From Gadus chalcogrammus (lineage: Eukaryota > Chordata > Actinopteri > Gadiformes > Gadidae): a stretch of DNA of 64,000 nt. This document shows, one piece after another, positions 30,144-47,767 of the stretch. Under the pieces are notes generated by a model, which was given only the letters and a program-made list of their open reading frames with translations, made no database searches and was not told the origin of the DNA. The position numbers and the translations under genes were made by a program. The DNA is taken from NCBI RefSeq assembly GCF_026213295.1, contig NC_079414.1, positions 15,162,607 to 15,226,606 on the forward strand, in the 5' to 3' direction. How positions within the stretch are numbered: position 1 is the stretch's first letter; every line of letters begins with the position of its first letter.

Positions 30144-32182
30144 CACCCTTGACTTTGAACCTGTGATGGCAGCAGGATTTAGAAGGATAAAGAATAACTT
30201 ATTCAGTTTAAACAGGACAATACGCTGGCTGATCGTTTGCTGAATATACTTAAATGTGCTGGCAAATGCGGATGAAAATACATTAGATTAAGTGCATTAC
30301 ACACAAATACAGATTGTATTTAACAGTGTTACCAGATTGTATCAAATGTAGTTTAGTCTTAACTGGGTTCGGAAAACCATCACATCCACAGGTTTACCAC
30401 CAATGTGGCTCATTGCGTTGAAATATCATCCACCATCTAGGCTCCATCCTTGTAAAATGTGTTCGGCTGTATGAAGCTAAACTCCAACTCAAACTGATGA
30501 GATGATAAGACAGGTGACTGAGCTGCTGTAAATATTTGTAATACAGTGATCAGAAGCCATGTTGGCTATCTGTAATGTCATAAAACCGTAACAGATTTTT
30601 ACTTTAACCTTGTATTAAAATTTAAATTTGCATGAATCAATAACTGCAGTGTGGCTTTTTCGTCATTTGGATATCTTACTTGATGTGATAATTTACAGTG
30701 GCTTACAGAAAAAATGCTTCCATGGTTATTCGAGAGTTGGCAATATGTTAGAAGCAAAGCAGGGGGTGAATGCTAACATGTCAGAGTCCTCTCCCTGAGT
30801 GTGTGCGGGGATGGCTCTGTTGCTGTCGGATAGCTCAAATGATTACGTCCCATGTCCTTTCCTAACCTCTTTTCCTTGGCCTCATTGGAAAATGAGGTGA
30901 GGAAAAGGTAGTGTGAGGAAAGATGTGAAGGAGAATTCATCAAGCACTTAGCTTGATGAATTCTGGGTGCAAGGGGAATCCGACCGTACTTACACTGGGC
31001 TACGTCAATATACGATGGCAAGTCTAATAGACGGGGTTCGCCATGATGCAACTACAACACGAGTCTGATCAGGTAGGGGTGCATGACCAGCCATCTACCA
31101 CACACACCATTTTCCACCCCTTTTGGTCTTTAAGTGTTGCACAAAGAAAGGAAATAGCTATTACGCCTTGGTCTAAAAGGTCTAAGAAACACTGGCAGAA
31201 TTCAATATCTCATGTAAAACTAGCCTGTTACGAAGCTCCGATACATTAGGTACATTTTAGATAGCCACAACTGGTCAATAAGCAGCTGTACAGGCACCAT
31301 GAAGTACATCTGTTATAGTCTACCTTACACCTAGCATGTTTATACTCTAATCATGCATTGAATAATGCTTCCTGCAAGGGACAATGCTGCAATGCTACGC
31401 TTTGATATCTTAAAATGTAAACTCAAGGTGATTGATTGATGAGCAGGCTTCATCACAATCACATCATGATACGGCCATATGTCTTCTGTTTAGCAAACAC
31501 CAGCATCGGGCCGGTGTGTCAGTCGGTGGTGGCAGGCTGTATTACGTTTTTGGTTGCCATAAAATTGCCAGCATTAGCCCACTTCAGCCTGCATGCTGTC
31601 GTTGGGCGGTGATGTTAGTCGGGGCAAGCTGCGAGCCCTTTCACTAGTGTTCATGTCGGCTGAGCCACGGTGAATCCCTCCTGCTTTCACTTTAGAGTCA
31701 ACCCGTGCTTGGATTTGCAAAAGGGGGGTAAATCTGTATAGAGAGAGATTACCATGTGCTTCTTTAACCCACTTAAATATTGAAGACAGCCTACTTGGTA
31801 TGATAAGCACTTGTTAAATGACATATTAGAAGCGTATTGCCATTCAATTGGGTTCATTGTATTTGTTGGATTTATTGGATTCATAGATTAATCCAATTCA
31901 CTCTTCATTACTTGTTTGGGTTTTATTGTAACGAGAATCCATTTCTCTCAAAATTTAACTTTTGGGTTTCAATGTAAGGTGAATCCAATTCACTCACCAT
32001 TTATTTAAGTATGGGTTTACTGTGGTCATTTAGTTGTGTTCACTGCACAGCCTTTTCACATGGGTTCCCTGCCAGGTGAATACAATTCATTCCTTTCCAT
32101 TGCCGGTTTAGAAGAGTCATTGTATTTGGTTCACTGTATCGTCTTTTCATTTGGGTTCACCGCAGTGTACACTTAACCCAGT
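30144..32182. other. Intergenic: copy B 3' flank and tachykinin-receptor 3' flank
   Basis: The first 560 bp match the 3' flank of copy A. A perfect 13-bp-arm hairpin sits at 30933-30963. From about 31840 to 32225 a degenerate tandem pattern repeats (TTGGGTT..., then AATCCAATTCACTC at intervals of about 45-60 bp), running into the end of the receptor gene. No supported gene. Confidence 0.5.
30933..30963. other. Perfect inverted repeat (13-bp arms, 5-nt loop)
   Basis: GAATTCATCAAGC, loop ACTTA, then GCTTGATGAATTC. The arms are fully complementary. A second weaker inverted pair (TTGGCCTCATT / AATGAGG) lies just upstream. No gene context explains it; it may be the centre of an unrecognised foldback element. 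Confidence 0.6.
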
Positions 32183-37757
<5,575 letters not shown>

Positions 37758-38868
37758 GCCGCAGTGTCAGCGGTCAGATCATTTGGGTTAAAGTACTGAT
37801 GATGAACAGGCGCTGCATCCCACTTTGTCTCCAACCAATTCACCACTGCAGACGACCGTGATTTAATCTAAGAGAGAGTGTGCTCTTGAGCAGGTCAAAG
37901 CTGGTTCACTGCGTTTGGAGACATCGAGGGGGAAAAGTGAGGTGCTATATTTGTTAATCCAATCGAAACAGCTCTCAATATCATCCCACCTCCCACCTTC
38001 CCCCGCCACAGAAGCCCGCATGCAATTGCGCACAACTCCATGGTCCCCGTTAACTCCCCGATTTCCCTAAACAGAAAAAAAATAAGCGGGTACACTCAAC
38101 CTACTTATCAAACCAACAGTTGGAAAACAGATTTTTCCTCAGAGCCAAAAGGTTACTCGTGTCTTCTTTCAGTCGCGTGCGTTACGAAAGATGGGCCACC
38201 CTACCATAGTCGGTCGCCAGAACTAAATTTAAAGCATAATGACATGGCTAGTGACCAAATAAATCGTTTTAATAGTACTATTATGCTTTGATTATTTGAC
38301 AACAAATACAGCGTAATCCGGGTAAACTCAGAGCGACGCAGATAACATTCCCAGGCTCCCAAAGGAAACCCATCGAGCCTCTCTTTTTTTTTAACTCATG
38401 AGGGCCTACTGTAATAGCTGAGGTACTTAATAATTTAATAAACAACAGGTGTTTGTATTAAACACAGAGGATCATTACTGGGAAAGGCATTACATTCAGG
38501 TGAGCTATGGTGGTGAGAGGAAAACATTTAATTTATAATTCAATGCCATCGTGCTAAAGGACAAAACTAGAACAAAGGTCCTAGCTTCGATCCCCTATGG
38601 TCATGTAGTCTACCATAAGCATCCTTGAGCAAGACGCCCTAACCCCTAACTGCTCCATAATGAGATTCATCATTAGGGAAGCACTGCTGAATATATCCTT
38701 ATAAAATAGTAGTAGTAGTAGTAGAAGGAAAGAGCATTTTACAGCCAGTATAGTTAAGCCTGTACATCTCAAGAAATAAACAGTTACAAATTCTAAAGAT
38801 TAAGTCGATATATGAAATGATCATGATAATAATTGTTTTATTTTTCTCAGCTTTGAAGCAAAGGGACA

Positions 38869-38932
<64 letters not shown>

Positions 38933-41900
38933 ACAAGGAAACACACATACACGAGCACACACACATACATACGGAAAAGGCCACCAGAAGGTCATAAAGT
39001 CACCTCCCTCTCAGCGTGACATCATTATCCCTTCAGAACCGCCCAAAAATAAATGTCATCCTTAAAAAATCATTCCCCACACAACCTGCATCACCTCATA
39101 CACCAGATGTGAGCCACCAGCGCCACCATCGATATCTCAATTGGCAGAATCAAAATACCCGTCGCCTCGATCTACAACCTCAAGGGAGAAGTTGTGTCAA
39201 AAAGTCCCACTGTATGAGCCTGATGGTCCGATCTGCTGTTGGATTCAATGTTTTGCACGGACGTCTACGTAAGCAGATGTTGCATAAAGCAAATCAACAT
39301 AAATGCTATATGGTTTGTTAAAATGGATGACCAACCTCTCTCTTTCAGATCAATTTAAGCCATTTTACTACCACCATCTCCATAGAAATGTGAGTTTAAT
39401 GACAAACCACAACTGTATACGACAACTCAAATCTATATTTGGGTCCACCTCCAGGCTAAATCTTTTGCAGAAGAGAAAACCAACCAGCCATGTTGTTTGT
39501 GGCTGGTTGGTTTACAGATGAGGTCCTCAGGGTTCAACGTGGAAAATATGTCTTAGGTGAGAGAGGCATCGCATTGCAGTGGGTTGTTTAGGAAATAGTA
39601 CAGGCAGTTTTTATGCGATATATAACTCAACAGGTTGTGGTGAGCAGCATGGGGGTGAGAGGGGTATTTACAAGAGCAAGGATGGTCTGTGCTAAGATAC
39701 GAGCGGAGTTCGTATGAAACTGTGTTCTGTGGTGTCATCCCATGTGGACGACGGATGGGTTGGAGCCGAGTATAGCAGCTGGCCAGTATGGTGAGGAATC
39801 AAAATACTGTACTCCTATTTAAAAATGTTTTGTATGAAACGTATCATTTAGCAATACATGCAAAGAATGTGTAAACAGGTGTGTGCCTGCCATGTGGCTG
39901 TATTGTGTGTCCCGTCTCACGTTGGACTCCATCTTAAGTATAGCCTTTAACAAGTATGAAAGCTAATGCTCACATTACCTGTAAATCAGCACACATGCTA
40001 TCTTAATGAGTTGTCTGAAAGTTGTTTGACACTGAATGTCCTTGAAGACATGGCCACCAGGGGGAGCCAGAGGAGATGTGGGACCTGGATCTCCGAGGAC
40101 CTCGGAGGGGCCAGAGGTGGGAGGTGGATGTAAAGCAGCAGGAGGCAGGGGTTGACAAGGGGTGGGGAGATGGAGGAGATGGGGGGGGGGAGGGTTGAGA
40201 CGGTGATCGTGTAGCACAGTAAAAATATATGAAGACCCTGAGCTATGTTTTCAAACGTGGCTCTCAAACACATTCTCTTCTCTCCCTTCAGCTTATGATA
40301 ATAAGGAAGACATTCACATTCAGTTTGACTGGAAACAGCAGCAGGGTTGGTGTGTGGGGAGGGGGGCGTGATATAGAATCGTCAGTATGTGGTTGAAATT
40401 TGATCTGGGAGCAGAAGAGAGAGCAAGAAAAACATGATGGGGTGTGGAGGAGGACGGAGAGGGGGGAACACACATAGCAGAGAGAGGGAAAAAAAAACAT
40501 GCAGGAACGGAGCTGTGTTTACGAACAGGAACAGCAAGGAGGGAGGGGGGGAGTCAGCGAGAGAGTTCAAAGGTTAGGTGAGAAAGAATAGGGCACACGC
40601 GCTCCGACTCAGAGCACTCCCAGAGCGTCTCACTCCAGGAGAGGTAAGACTGCCAGCCCCTTCAGCGCTTTCTTATCACCTTGGATTATGCTGCTATTTA
40701 TACTGCCTAAGACATATCACTTTGGTTATTTCATGATATGGTTGAATAACGCTATGGACTGTGTGACCATATAGTTAACTTTAGTTATATCGTGATATCG
40801 AATGAAGTTATAGTTCCATGCGATACATGGTCTGTTCATATGAAGCTGATTTTATGCAAAGTGTGTGACCACAACTCTAGTTATTTTTGTTCTATAGTTA
40901 TATAGTGCGTGTGTGGGTGATGGTTTGTTTCGGCGGGCCTGAGTTAGTCTGACTGGCCCCTGGGCTGGATAGCGCTGTATACACCTGTTGTGTATTTATT
41001 CATCAGGGCACACAGGTTATACCGGCCTTCACCGCACACACGCGCCACAAGACGGAGGGCGTTTGTGTGGTCTGTGGTGTGTGGTGTGTGGCGAGTGTGT
41101 TGTGTGTGGGGCGTATTTAGTAACACCTGCTCTGAATGCAAAATCCTAGCAATGTACCAATAAACTGGCTTCATGCATGACATCTACCCTTGTCTTTTTC
41201 GTCAGGGTAGCCCATCAATGCCAAACAGGTGGCAGGGTGTAGGCCTACTGCCACCCCTATCTAGTCACTGCGGGAGAATTATACTGCTATATACTATACT
41301 ACAACTACACTCTTTAGAAGAATGGAAAGAAGCATACACACACGTGCACGCATTTGAAAACGCACACAGACCGGGTGGGAGGGTTTGTTGCGGTAGACCA
41401 GGGATGTCATGTCACATTGCAGTTGTGTAGGCTACTGCTGTGGCAGGTTTGTCTCAAGATCTGTAGAGATTCTGGGTGACACCGTCTATTTACTATTTGA
41501 CTATTTAGACATTGAGCAGACTTGCAGTGAGTTCATCAAGTAGAAGGTTGTGGATAGGGCCTATTGGACTAAGGGCATCAAGAATGCATGCAGTTGGACT
41601 GCAGACATTGGGGGTTCAAAACCCGGAGCAAACAATCCCAAACAACCTAACCACAAGAAAATGTCATTGGAGTGTCCGCCTCTCTGAAAAGAGAATGTAC
41701 AGCTTTAATTACCGTAATTGAATTAGGGTGGCCTGCTTTAGCCTGCTTGATCCCACTCCCACACAGCTTCGCAATCTGCTTTAACCTTCAAGCGAATTGT
41801 AGTGTATAACTTGTAATGGGCGGAGCAAACAACTGATCACTCTTCAGTCTCATAGGTAATCATTGGCAAAAAAAACTGGTTAAACCAACATTGTTTAATG

Positions 41901-41976
41901 GGTAGCCTGTCCAGGCTTATCAGTCATGTGGTGCTACAGGACCCGTTTATATTTGACTAAAATATCTTGGCTAATC
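37758..41976. other. Intergenic region between tachykinin receptor and LTR element
   Basis: No supported coding gene. It probably includes the receptor promoter and 5' UTR (37758 to about 38100). Also present: a SINE-like remnant (38575-38700), (CA)n at about 38873-38930, and a purine-rich tract at about 40040-40560. A possible non-coding first exon for the downstream ACY3 gene lies near 40600-40643, where CTCCAGGAGAG is followed by the donor-like GTAAGACT; this is speculative. Confidence 0.4.
38575..38700. repeat. Likely SINE remnant
   Basis: The string CATCCTTGAGCAAGACGCCC followed by TAACCCCTAACTGCTCC is the well-known internal block of tRNA-derived fish SINEs. The 5' part (AGCTTCGATCCCC) looks like a B box. 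A short TAG run follows. Confidence 0.6.
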
Positions 41977-42049
41977 TGTCGCGGTTAGCGGTTGGCAGGC
42001 AGGACCCAATCGCAGACAGTTCAGGTAAAATGATAATTAACTCAAAAAG

Positions 42050-42135
42050 GCAAGGAACACGGGTGACGCGGGGTCGGGGAACACGGGTGACGCGGGGTCG
42101 GGGAACACGGGTGACGCGGGGTCGGGGAACACCGG
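42050..42135. repeat. 24-bp minisatellite inside the left LTR
   Basis: About three and a half copies of GGGTGACGCGGGGTCGGGGA plus ACAC. The other LTR has a single degenerate copy (GGGTGACACAGGGAACAC), so the array expanded after insertion. Confidence 0.85.
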
Positions 42136-42661
42136 GAACAAAGGTAACACACACAGGACACAACTCACCACAAACTAAAATGATCCGACAAGGAACAAAG
42201 GAAAGACAAGGGCTTAAATACCAAACACACACAGGGCACGCAACGAGTAACAGCTGAAACACATTAGGGTAGGGAGCTGTAATCACACAGGAGGGAAACC
42301 TGACATGGGGAGAAACAAGACCGATACCAAAGTAAAACAGGTAACACACCAAAACAAGACAAGGAAACCGACAGACCATGACAGTCCATGACAGTACCCC
42401 CCCCCCCCTCTCAAGGATCGACTACCAGGCGACCCACGACATGCAAAAAAAAGAAAGTAAAATCCAAGTAGGGTGGGTGGAGGGGAGCCAGGAGGAGCGA
42501 ACAAAAAAAAAATGGACTGGGGAAAGCGGCGGTGGGCTCGAGAATGCTGGGCTTGAGCGGGCTCGGGACCCGGAAGCGTTAATTGGGAACTCGGGACTGG
42601 ACTCCGGGGGTGCATGGGACCCGGTCTGCTTTAGGGGACACAGGGAAACCTGGGAATTCTA

Positions 42662-43612
42662 AAAGCGAAATTTCACGGAGGTTGAAGTGGAGACAGTGGG
42701 TGAGGTGGAGGCCCGGAAAGTAGTTTTGTTCGGTGCTCACAGGATTGGGATCGCCAACAACAAAAAGCAGAGTGAGTGGCAACATGTTGCTGCAGCAGTG
42801 AACTCTGTCAGTAGCACGTGGAGCGCAGTCCCAGAATTAAAAAAGAAGTGGTCTGACAAAGGTACATATTTTTATGTACCAATAAATCGTTATGGTCCCT
42901 AAAGACCCTCTCCCTCCGAATCCTGCCATTTGCTTGGTCCGCCAGAAGTGCCATATGGTGCAGCATTACCACGGCGCTCACCTCTGTATTTATGGGGTTA
43001 CGGTAATAAGACTGACCGAGAACACCTAGAATAATCAGTTTGTAATCACCCACGTAAAATGTTCTCGAACATAACGATTGTGGTGAGGAGTGTGGCTTGG
43101 TTTTCCACACTTGGATTTAATTGAAATTTGATGTGTTTAGTGTCACATAAAAATATGTTATTGAGACATGTTGGACAGATGCTTTATTCCATGCAGTCGC
43201 GCCGTCAGTGGACAGTAGCCTATGGCGTGAAGGGATTAATTATAGTGAATTTCTATTCTAAGGAGATGTTTCTGGAGTTATAACTGAGAATTAACGCAGT
43301 TGACTTAAATTGTTCCGATTACATAGATTTAACGCATGATACGGGTTGATATTTAATTTATGAAGGGCGATGATAAAACATAACCAGTCTCCTCACTCTA
43401 CAATTCTTCTGTCTGACTTCAGTTCACCACCAGACCATCTGTGTCGCCAATTCTCCTTTTCCTCCAAACCATGCGTGTACGCATGGGTCAGAGTTTGCTT
43501 AGGGCTGCGCACAGTCTCCCGTCAAGTTGTTTTTTTTATAGATCACAACCTTGGCGTGGAAAGTCACGTACGCCAATTTCAGCCCTGTTTTGTGCGTACG
43601 CAACGGTTATCA
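42662..43612 (+). mobile_element. PIF/Harbinger-type fragment nested in the LTR element
   Basis: The plus-strand frame from 42687 reads VVLFGAHRIGIANNKKQSEW, then QHVAAAVNSVSS and PELKKKWSD. This is the Myb/SANT-like DNA-binding domain encoded by PIF/Harbinger transposons; the frame ends early. The right end, reverse-complemented (GGGTCTCATTGATAACCGTT, then GCGTACGCAC), resembles Harbinger termini in fish. The insertion splits the proline-repeat region of the host LTR element, whose repeat unit is seen on both sides (42600-42660 and 43613 onward). The left boundary is approximate. Confidence 0.55.
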
Positions 43613-43880
43613 ATGAGACCCCTGAACTGCTTCAGGGGAAATGGGAGACTCGGGGAACTCCGGGGCTGGGACCCGGACTGCTTCAGGGGACACAGGGAAA
43701 CCTGGGAATTCCAGGGCTGGGACCTGGACTGCTTCAGGGGAAATGGGAGACTCAGGGAACTCCGGCGCTGTGACCCGGACTGCTTCAGGGGCTACGGGGA
43801 ACCCCGGGGCTCGGACCCGGACTGCTTCAGGGGACACAGGGAACTCTGGGAATTCCAGGGCTTGGACCCGGACTGCTTCA
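43613..43880 (-). repeat. About 54-bp tandem repeat encoding a Pro/Val/Glu-rich peptide
   Basis: Five or so units of GACTGCTTCAGGGGAAATGG plus GGGAACTCCGGGGCTGGGACC. On the minus strand the open frame 44149-43610 (179 residues) translates this as FPVSPEAVRV plus APEFPE repeats. It is the internal region of the LTR element; a coding role is uncertain. Confidence 0.7.
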
Positions 43881-44785
43881 GGGGAAACGGGGGACATGGT
43901 GGACAAGCAGAGGCCTGCAGCGGCGAAGACGAGGTAGAGGGTGGGCCCCTTCTGGAAGGTCTGGAAGTTCTGGAATAGGGGCACCCTCGGAAAGGAGCAG
44001 GGTTCAGGAACCGGACAGGGCTCGGGGACCGGAGTCAGCTCAGGGGCTGGAGAGAAATGTGAACTGGATAGCACTGCAAACTCACCACCCCCAATCTGAT
44101 AGTCCGTAAGGCACCGTCCAACCCGGGCCTTGAAGCGACAGCGCTGCACGTACGCCCCAACACAGCCTCCAACAAAAGAGCGTCCGCTGGGTCCAATGAT
44201 GGTCGGATCATTCTGTCACGGTTAGCGGGTGGCAGGCAGGTAGGACCCAATCGCAGACGGTTCAGGTAAAAGGATAATTTATTAACTCAAAAGGCAAGGA
44301 ACACGGGTGACACAGGGAACACACAGGACAGAACTCAACACAAACTAAAATGATCCGACAAGGAACAACGGAAAGACAAGGGCTTAAATACCAAACACAC
44401 ACAGGGCACGCAACGAGTAACAGCTGAAACACATTAGGGGAGGGGGCAGTAATCACACAGGAGGTAAACAAGACAAGGAAACCGACAGACCATGACATAA
44501 TCATTTCTTTAAAAGTTTGTATTTGATTTACTCACACAGGAAAATACACATATTATTAAAACGTGGTTACATTCTCTGGTCACCTTGTTTTCCTCCAGAC
44601 TGTGCTTCATTTTAAATATCTCTCACAATATGTATTGATTTGATTTTGTTACAATGTCTCTTATTTAATTATTATTAATACTATTGTGTTGTTGATGTGT
44701 ACGCTATCATTTCCACTCGGGATGAGAAAAGACTCTCTCTTCCCTCTGGTTCTCGTATGCCATTCCTTTCGTCTTTCCCCCACAG

Positions 44786-47215
44786 ATGGATCACTTAGGG
44801 TTCAAACCCCTGTCCAGGGTGGCCGTCTGCGGTGGCACCCATGGCAATGAGATGAGTGGGGTGTACCTCTTGAAGGAGCTGCAGGTGTCCCAGCCGGAGA
44901 GGGTCAGGTCGTTCTCGCTGAGCACCCTGCTGGTGAACCCGCGGGCCGTGGACGCGTGCAGGAGATACACAGAGAAGGACATGAACCGCTGCTTCACCGA
45001 CGCCCTGCTCAGGTAAATAATGTCTTTCATCACGCAATAACATTCCCTCCGTCCTAATAATAATAGAATGGGACGAAACAGCGTTATGTAAACGCTTGTA
45101 TGTTGTCCTCCCAAACCACGAATATTCACTGCAACGTACATTTATATAATATTAACAATAGTATCGAAAAATGGGTTTCGAACCGAGAACCTTTCAGCTG
45201 GGAGTCCCAACCCCCCTCACAGCTACTCGATTACCTGCCCCTGTGCTTGAGATGCTTCTCAAGCTTCTTTTTAATTCTGATGGATCTGCAGTGCCCCGAC
45301 AACGGCGACCACCCCGTACGAGGTGACGCGGGCCCAGGAGGTGAACGGCCAGCTTGGGCCGAAGGGCAGCGAGAAGGCCGTAGATCTGATCTGTGATCTG
45401 CACAACACCACCGCCAACATGGGCCTCTGCATCATAACTCACGTCTCCGATTGGCTAGGCCTGCACCTCTTCAAGTACTTGCAGGTAAGTGCAGCGCCAT
45501 ATGCTCTCCTTCTCAGAAACTTAAAGGGGCCCTATTTTACCGCCAGGCGTGAGAGGGATAAGTCTGCCCTGCCCTGTGACAAAGTGACATCACAGGGGGG
45601 AGGTTCCACCTAGATGTATGATGGATAGATTTGCCTACCAGTTGAAACAGTCAACAGGGTAGCCTGGTAGACTGATCTAGCCTACATCTGGATGGACACT
45701 CCCACTTGTGATGTCACTATGTCACAGGGCCGATTTTAAAATGGCTTATAATGGCATATCACACTCACACCTGGTGGTAAAATGGGAGCCTTTTAAACAT
45801 GCAATATGTCTCCTTTCTGCTGCAGCTATTCACAAACTTAAAATAATACAAAAATTAGGATGTTTCTCAAGAGTACAATAGGTCCAGTTGGAATATCCAA
45901 TATATATTAAATATATAATATTTTATTTTTAATATGAAAATAAATTATAAATAAATCATTGAGCCAACTCAAGTCATTAGGAGGTTGTAAAACACCCTAT
46001 GAAGAAACAATGTAATGCAATCTATTCTATTCTTGTGTTGCGTTCAAGGAGAAAATAACATCAGCCCCCGTGAGGTTAATTGTATTAAAGAGCCCCTTCT
46101 CAGAGGTGTACTCCTTGGAATCCGTGAGCAAACATGGCTTCAGTAAGTGTTTGTTTTTCACTCTTTAACCAACTAGCCTTTTGTCGTTGTCCCGGGGACC
46201 CTGGAGGGGTAGTGATGCATGACGGTTGACCTCATGGTGGCTTTTCTTAAATTTCTGCTTATTTCTAAACTGTTTCGTATTGAGGCTCTGCGTTGGGTAT
46301 TTTTTCGTTGTAATAAGTAATTCTTGAAGTGTAAAATCAAGGCAACTTGGCAGATTGGATAAGAGGGTCGATAGATAGTTTATTAAAGGATGTAATACAG
46401 CAAGGTACAGAATCAGGTAGAATAGTCTTAGTATACGTATACGTCTCCAGACGTGCTCCCTGGCTGTCGATCCCTCTTCTCACCAAACCAAAGGTTTCAG
46501 GCAAGTGTTATAGGAAAGAAAACGTGAATAACATAAAAACATAAGGAGTCTCTCCCTTGATAAGGAATATGGCCCTGGCTATGTCCCAGACGGAATGGTT
46601 GGTTCGTCCTGGTAGGGACATAAACAAATGGAGGATGGTTTGGAAATAAAACCTTGTATCGGTTGGATAGGCACTGGCCTGTCCCCGCACTAAGTAATGT
46701 GAACACAGAGAGACACTCTTTAACACCACCATTCTACACTCTTTAACACTTCTCTACAGCGTTAGAGGTGGGACCCCAGCCTCAAGGGGTCCTACGGGCC
46801 GACATCTACAACCTGATGAGAGAGGGGGTGAACCGTGCCCTGGAGTGGGTTGAGAGTTTCAACTCTGGTACGCCAAGGATCGCACACACCCGACACAAAC
46901 TGATGCGCTTTCAATTTTCATTGCCAAAGGTCTCTCAAAGGTCAAACCCAGTAACTTTTTGGCTGGGAATGGGTACACCCTTGTCACTCAATGTGTTGAT
47001 AAACAAGTAAGGGGATTGCCTTAAAAAGACACACTTTTTATGTGTTGATGTGCTATGTTGGACATCTTTAGGGACTGTGTTTGAAGGGGGCGAGGTTGAA
47101 GCATACTTTGACGTGGATACGAAAGACTATCCCAGAGATCCCAAGACCCAAGAGCTGACTGCTGCCATCCATCCCCAACTACAGGTACTTTGTATATACT
47201 ATATATACCACCTTG

Positions 47216-47256
<41 letters not shown>

Positions 47257-47767
47257 AACACTAACATGCATGCAGTATGGACATATACACTAATATATTT
47301 AGTCACAATGACACGTATGCATAATGGACAACAATAGTTTCAATGTTGTAGCCTGTACTTTGAATCATAACTACCTAGACGTCTGTAATTCATTTTTCAC
47401 GTTTACATTGTGCCTACGCATATTGTGTATATCAATATATTTTCGACATAAATATATTTTTTGGACTTTACTCTATCTTTACTTTATCTCTTCTGAATTA
47501 TTGCTCATCTTATACATGATGGATAATAACCGCGTCTTGACCTCTCTCTCAATGCTCCTTTCTCCACAGGACAACGACTTCTGCCTGCTGAAGCCCGGAG
47601 ACCCGGCGTTCGTGTCCCTCTCTGGCGAGACCATCTGCTACGAGGGAGAAGCGCTGTACCCTTTCTTCGTGAACGAAGGAGCCTACTATGAGCAGAACAC
47701 AGCCTTCAAGCTGGCGCAGAGGGAGACCCTGCTCTTACCGGCCATCAGTGTGAAGAAGCCACAATAA
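44786..47767 (+). CDS. acy3: Aspartoacylase-2 / ACY3-like zinc deacylase (complete, 6 exons)
   Basis: Zinc-dependent amidohydrolase of the aspartoacylase family. ACY3 removes acetyl groups from N-acetylated aromatic amino acids and mercapturates; the sister enzyme ASPA acts on N-acetylaspartate. Exons: 44786-45012, 45292-45484, 46049-46142, 46760-46867, 47072-47184, 47570-47767. Phases agree; 310 residues (human ASPA 313, ACY3 319). Seen: GGTHGNEMSGVYL (zinc ligands His and Glu), NPRAV and DMNR (substrate-binding Arg/Asn), DLHNTTANMG (third zinc ligand His), LEVGPQPQGVLRADI (catalytic Glu), DYPRD, AAIHPQLQDNDF and the C-terminal YPFFVNEGAYYE. THGNEMSGVYL and CYEGE favour ACY3 over ASPA. Intron 1 has a tRNA-like GGTTTCGAACC near 45175; intron 2 carries a foldback MITE. 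It converges on CLDND1. Confidence 0.9.
45521..45797. mobile_element. Foldback MITE in ACY3 intron 2
   Basis: The left arm (TTAAAGGGGCCCTATTTTAC, CGCCAGGCGTGAG) matches the reverse complement of 45764-45797 (TTAAAAGGCTCCCATTTTAC, CACCAGGTGTGAG). Inner arms containing GTGACATCACA / TGTGATGTCAC are also inverted, so almost the whole 277 bp can fold. There is no coding potential. Confidence 0.7.
47217..47255. repeat. (AT)n microsatellite in ACY3 intron 5
   Basis: An AT dinucleotide tract of about 35 bp, starting about 30 bp after the exon 5 donor. Confidence 0.85.

Larger units (their letters stand above)
41977..44497 (-). mobile_element. Non-autonomous LTR retroelement with TAATC target duplication
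   Basis: Two direct repeats begin TGTC(A/G)CGGTTAGCG and end ACCATGACA: 41977-42383 (about 407 bp) and 44214-44497 (284 bp). Both have TG...CA ends. The bases flanking the whole unit are TAATC on both sides (41972-41976 and 44498-44502), a perfect 5-bp target-site duplication. A G-run/GTAC (minus strand) beside the left LTR looks like a polypurine tract, so the element reads on the minus strand. The longer LTR carries extra 24-bp repeats. The interior has no RT or integrase, only repeat-derived open frames and an inserted Harbinger fragment. I see no canonical primer-binding site. Confidence 0.8.

Noticed and set aside
44214..44260. tRNA primer-binding site after the 5' LTR
   Set aside because: The bases following the LTR on the minus strand (GAATGATCCGACC) do not resemble a common primer tRNA 3' end that I recognise.
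45160..45250. tRNA gene in ACY3 intron 1 (GGTTTCGAACC)
   Set aside because: No complete cloverleaf can be drawn; at most a tRNA-derived SINE fragment.
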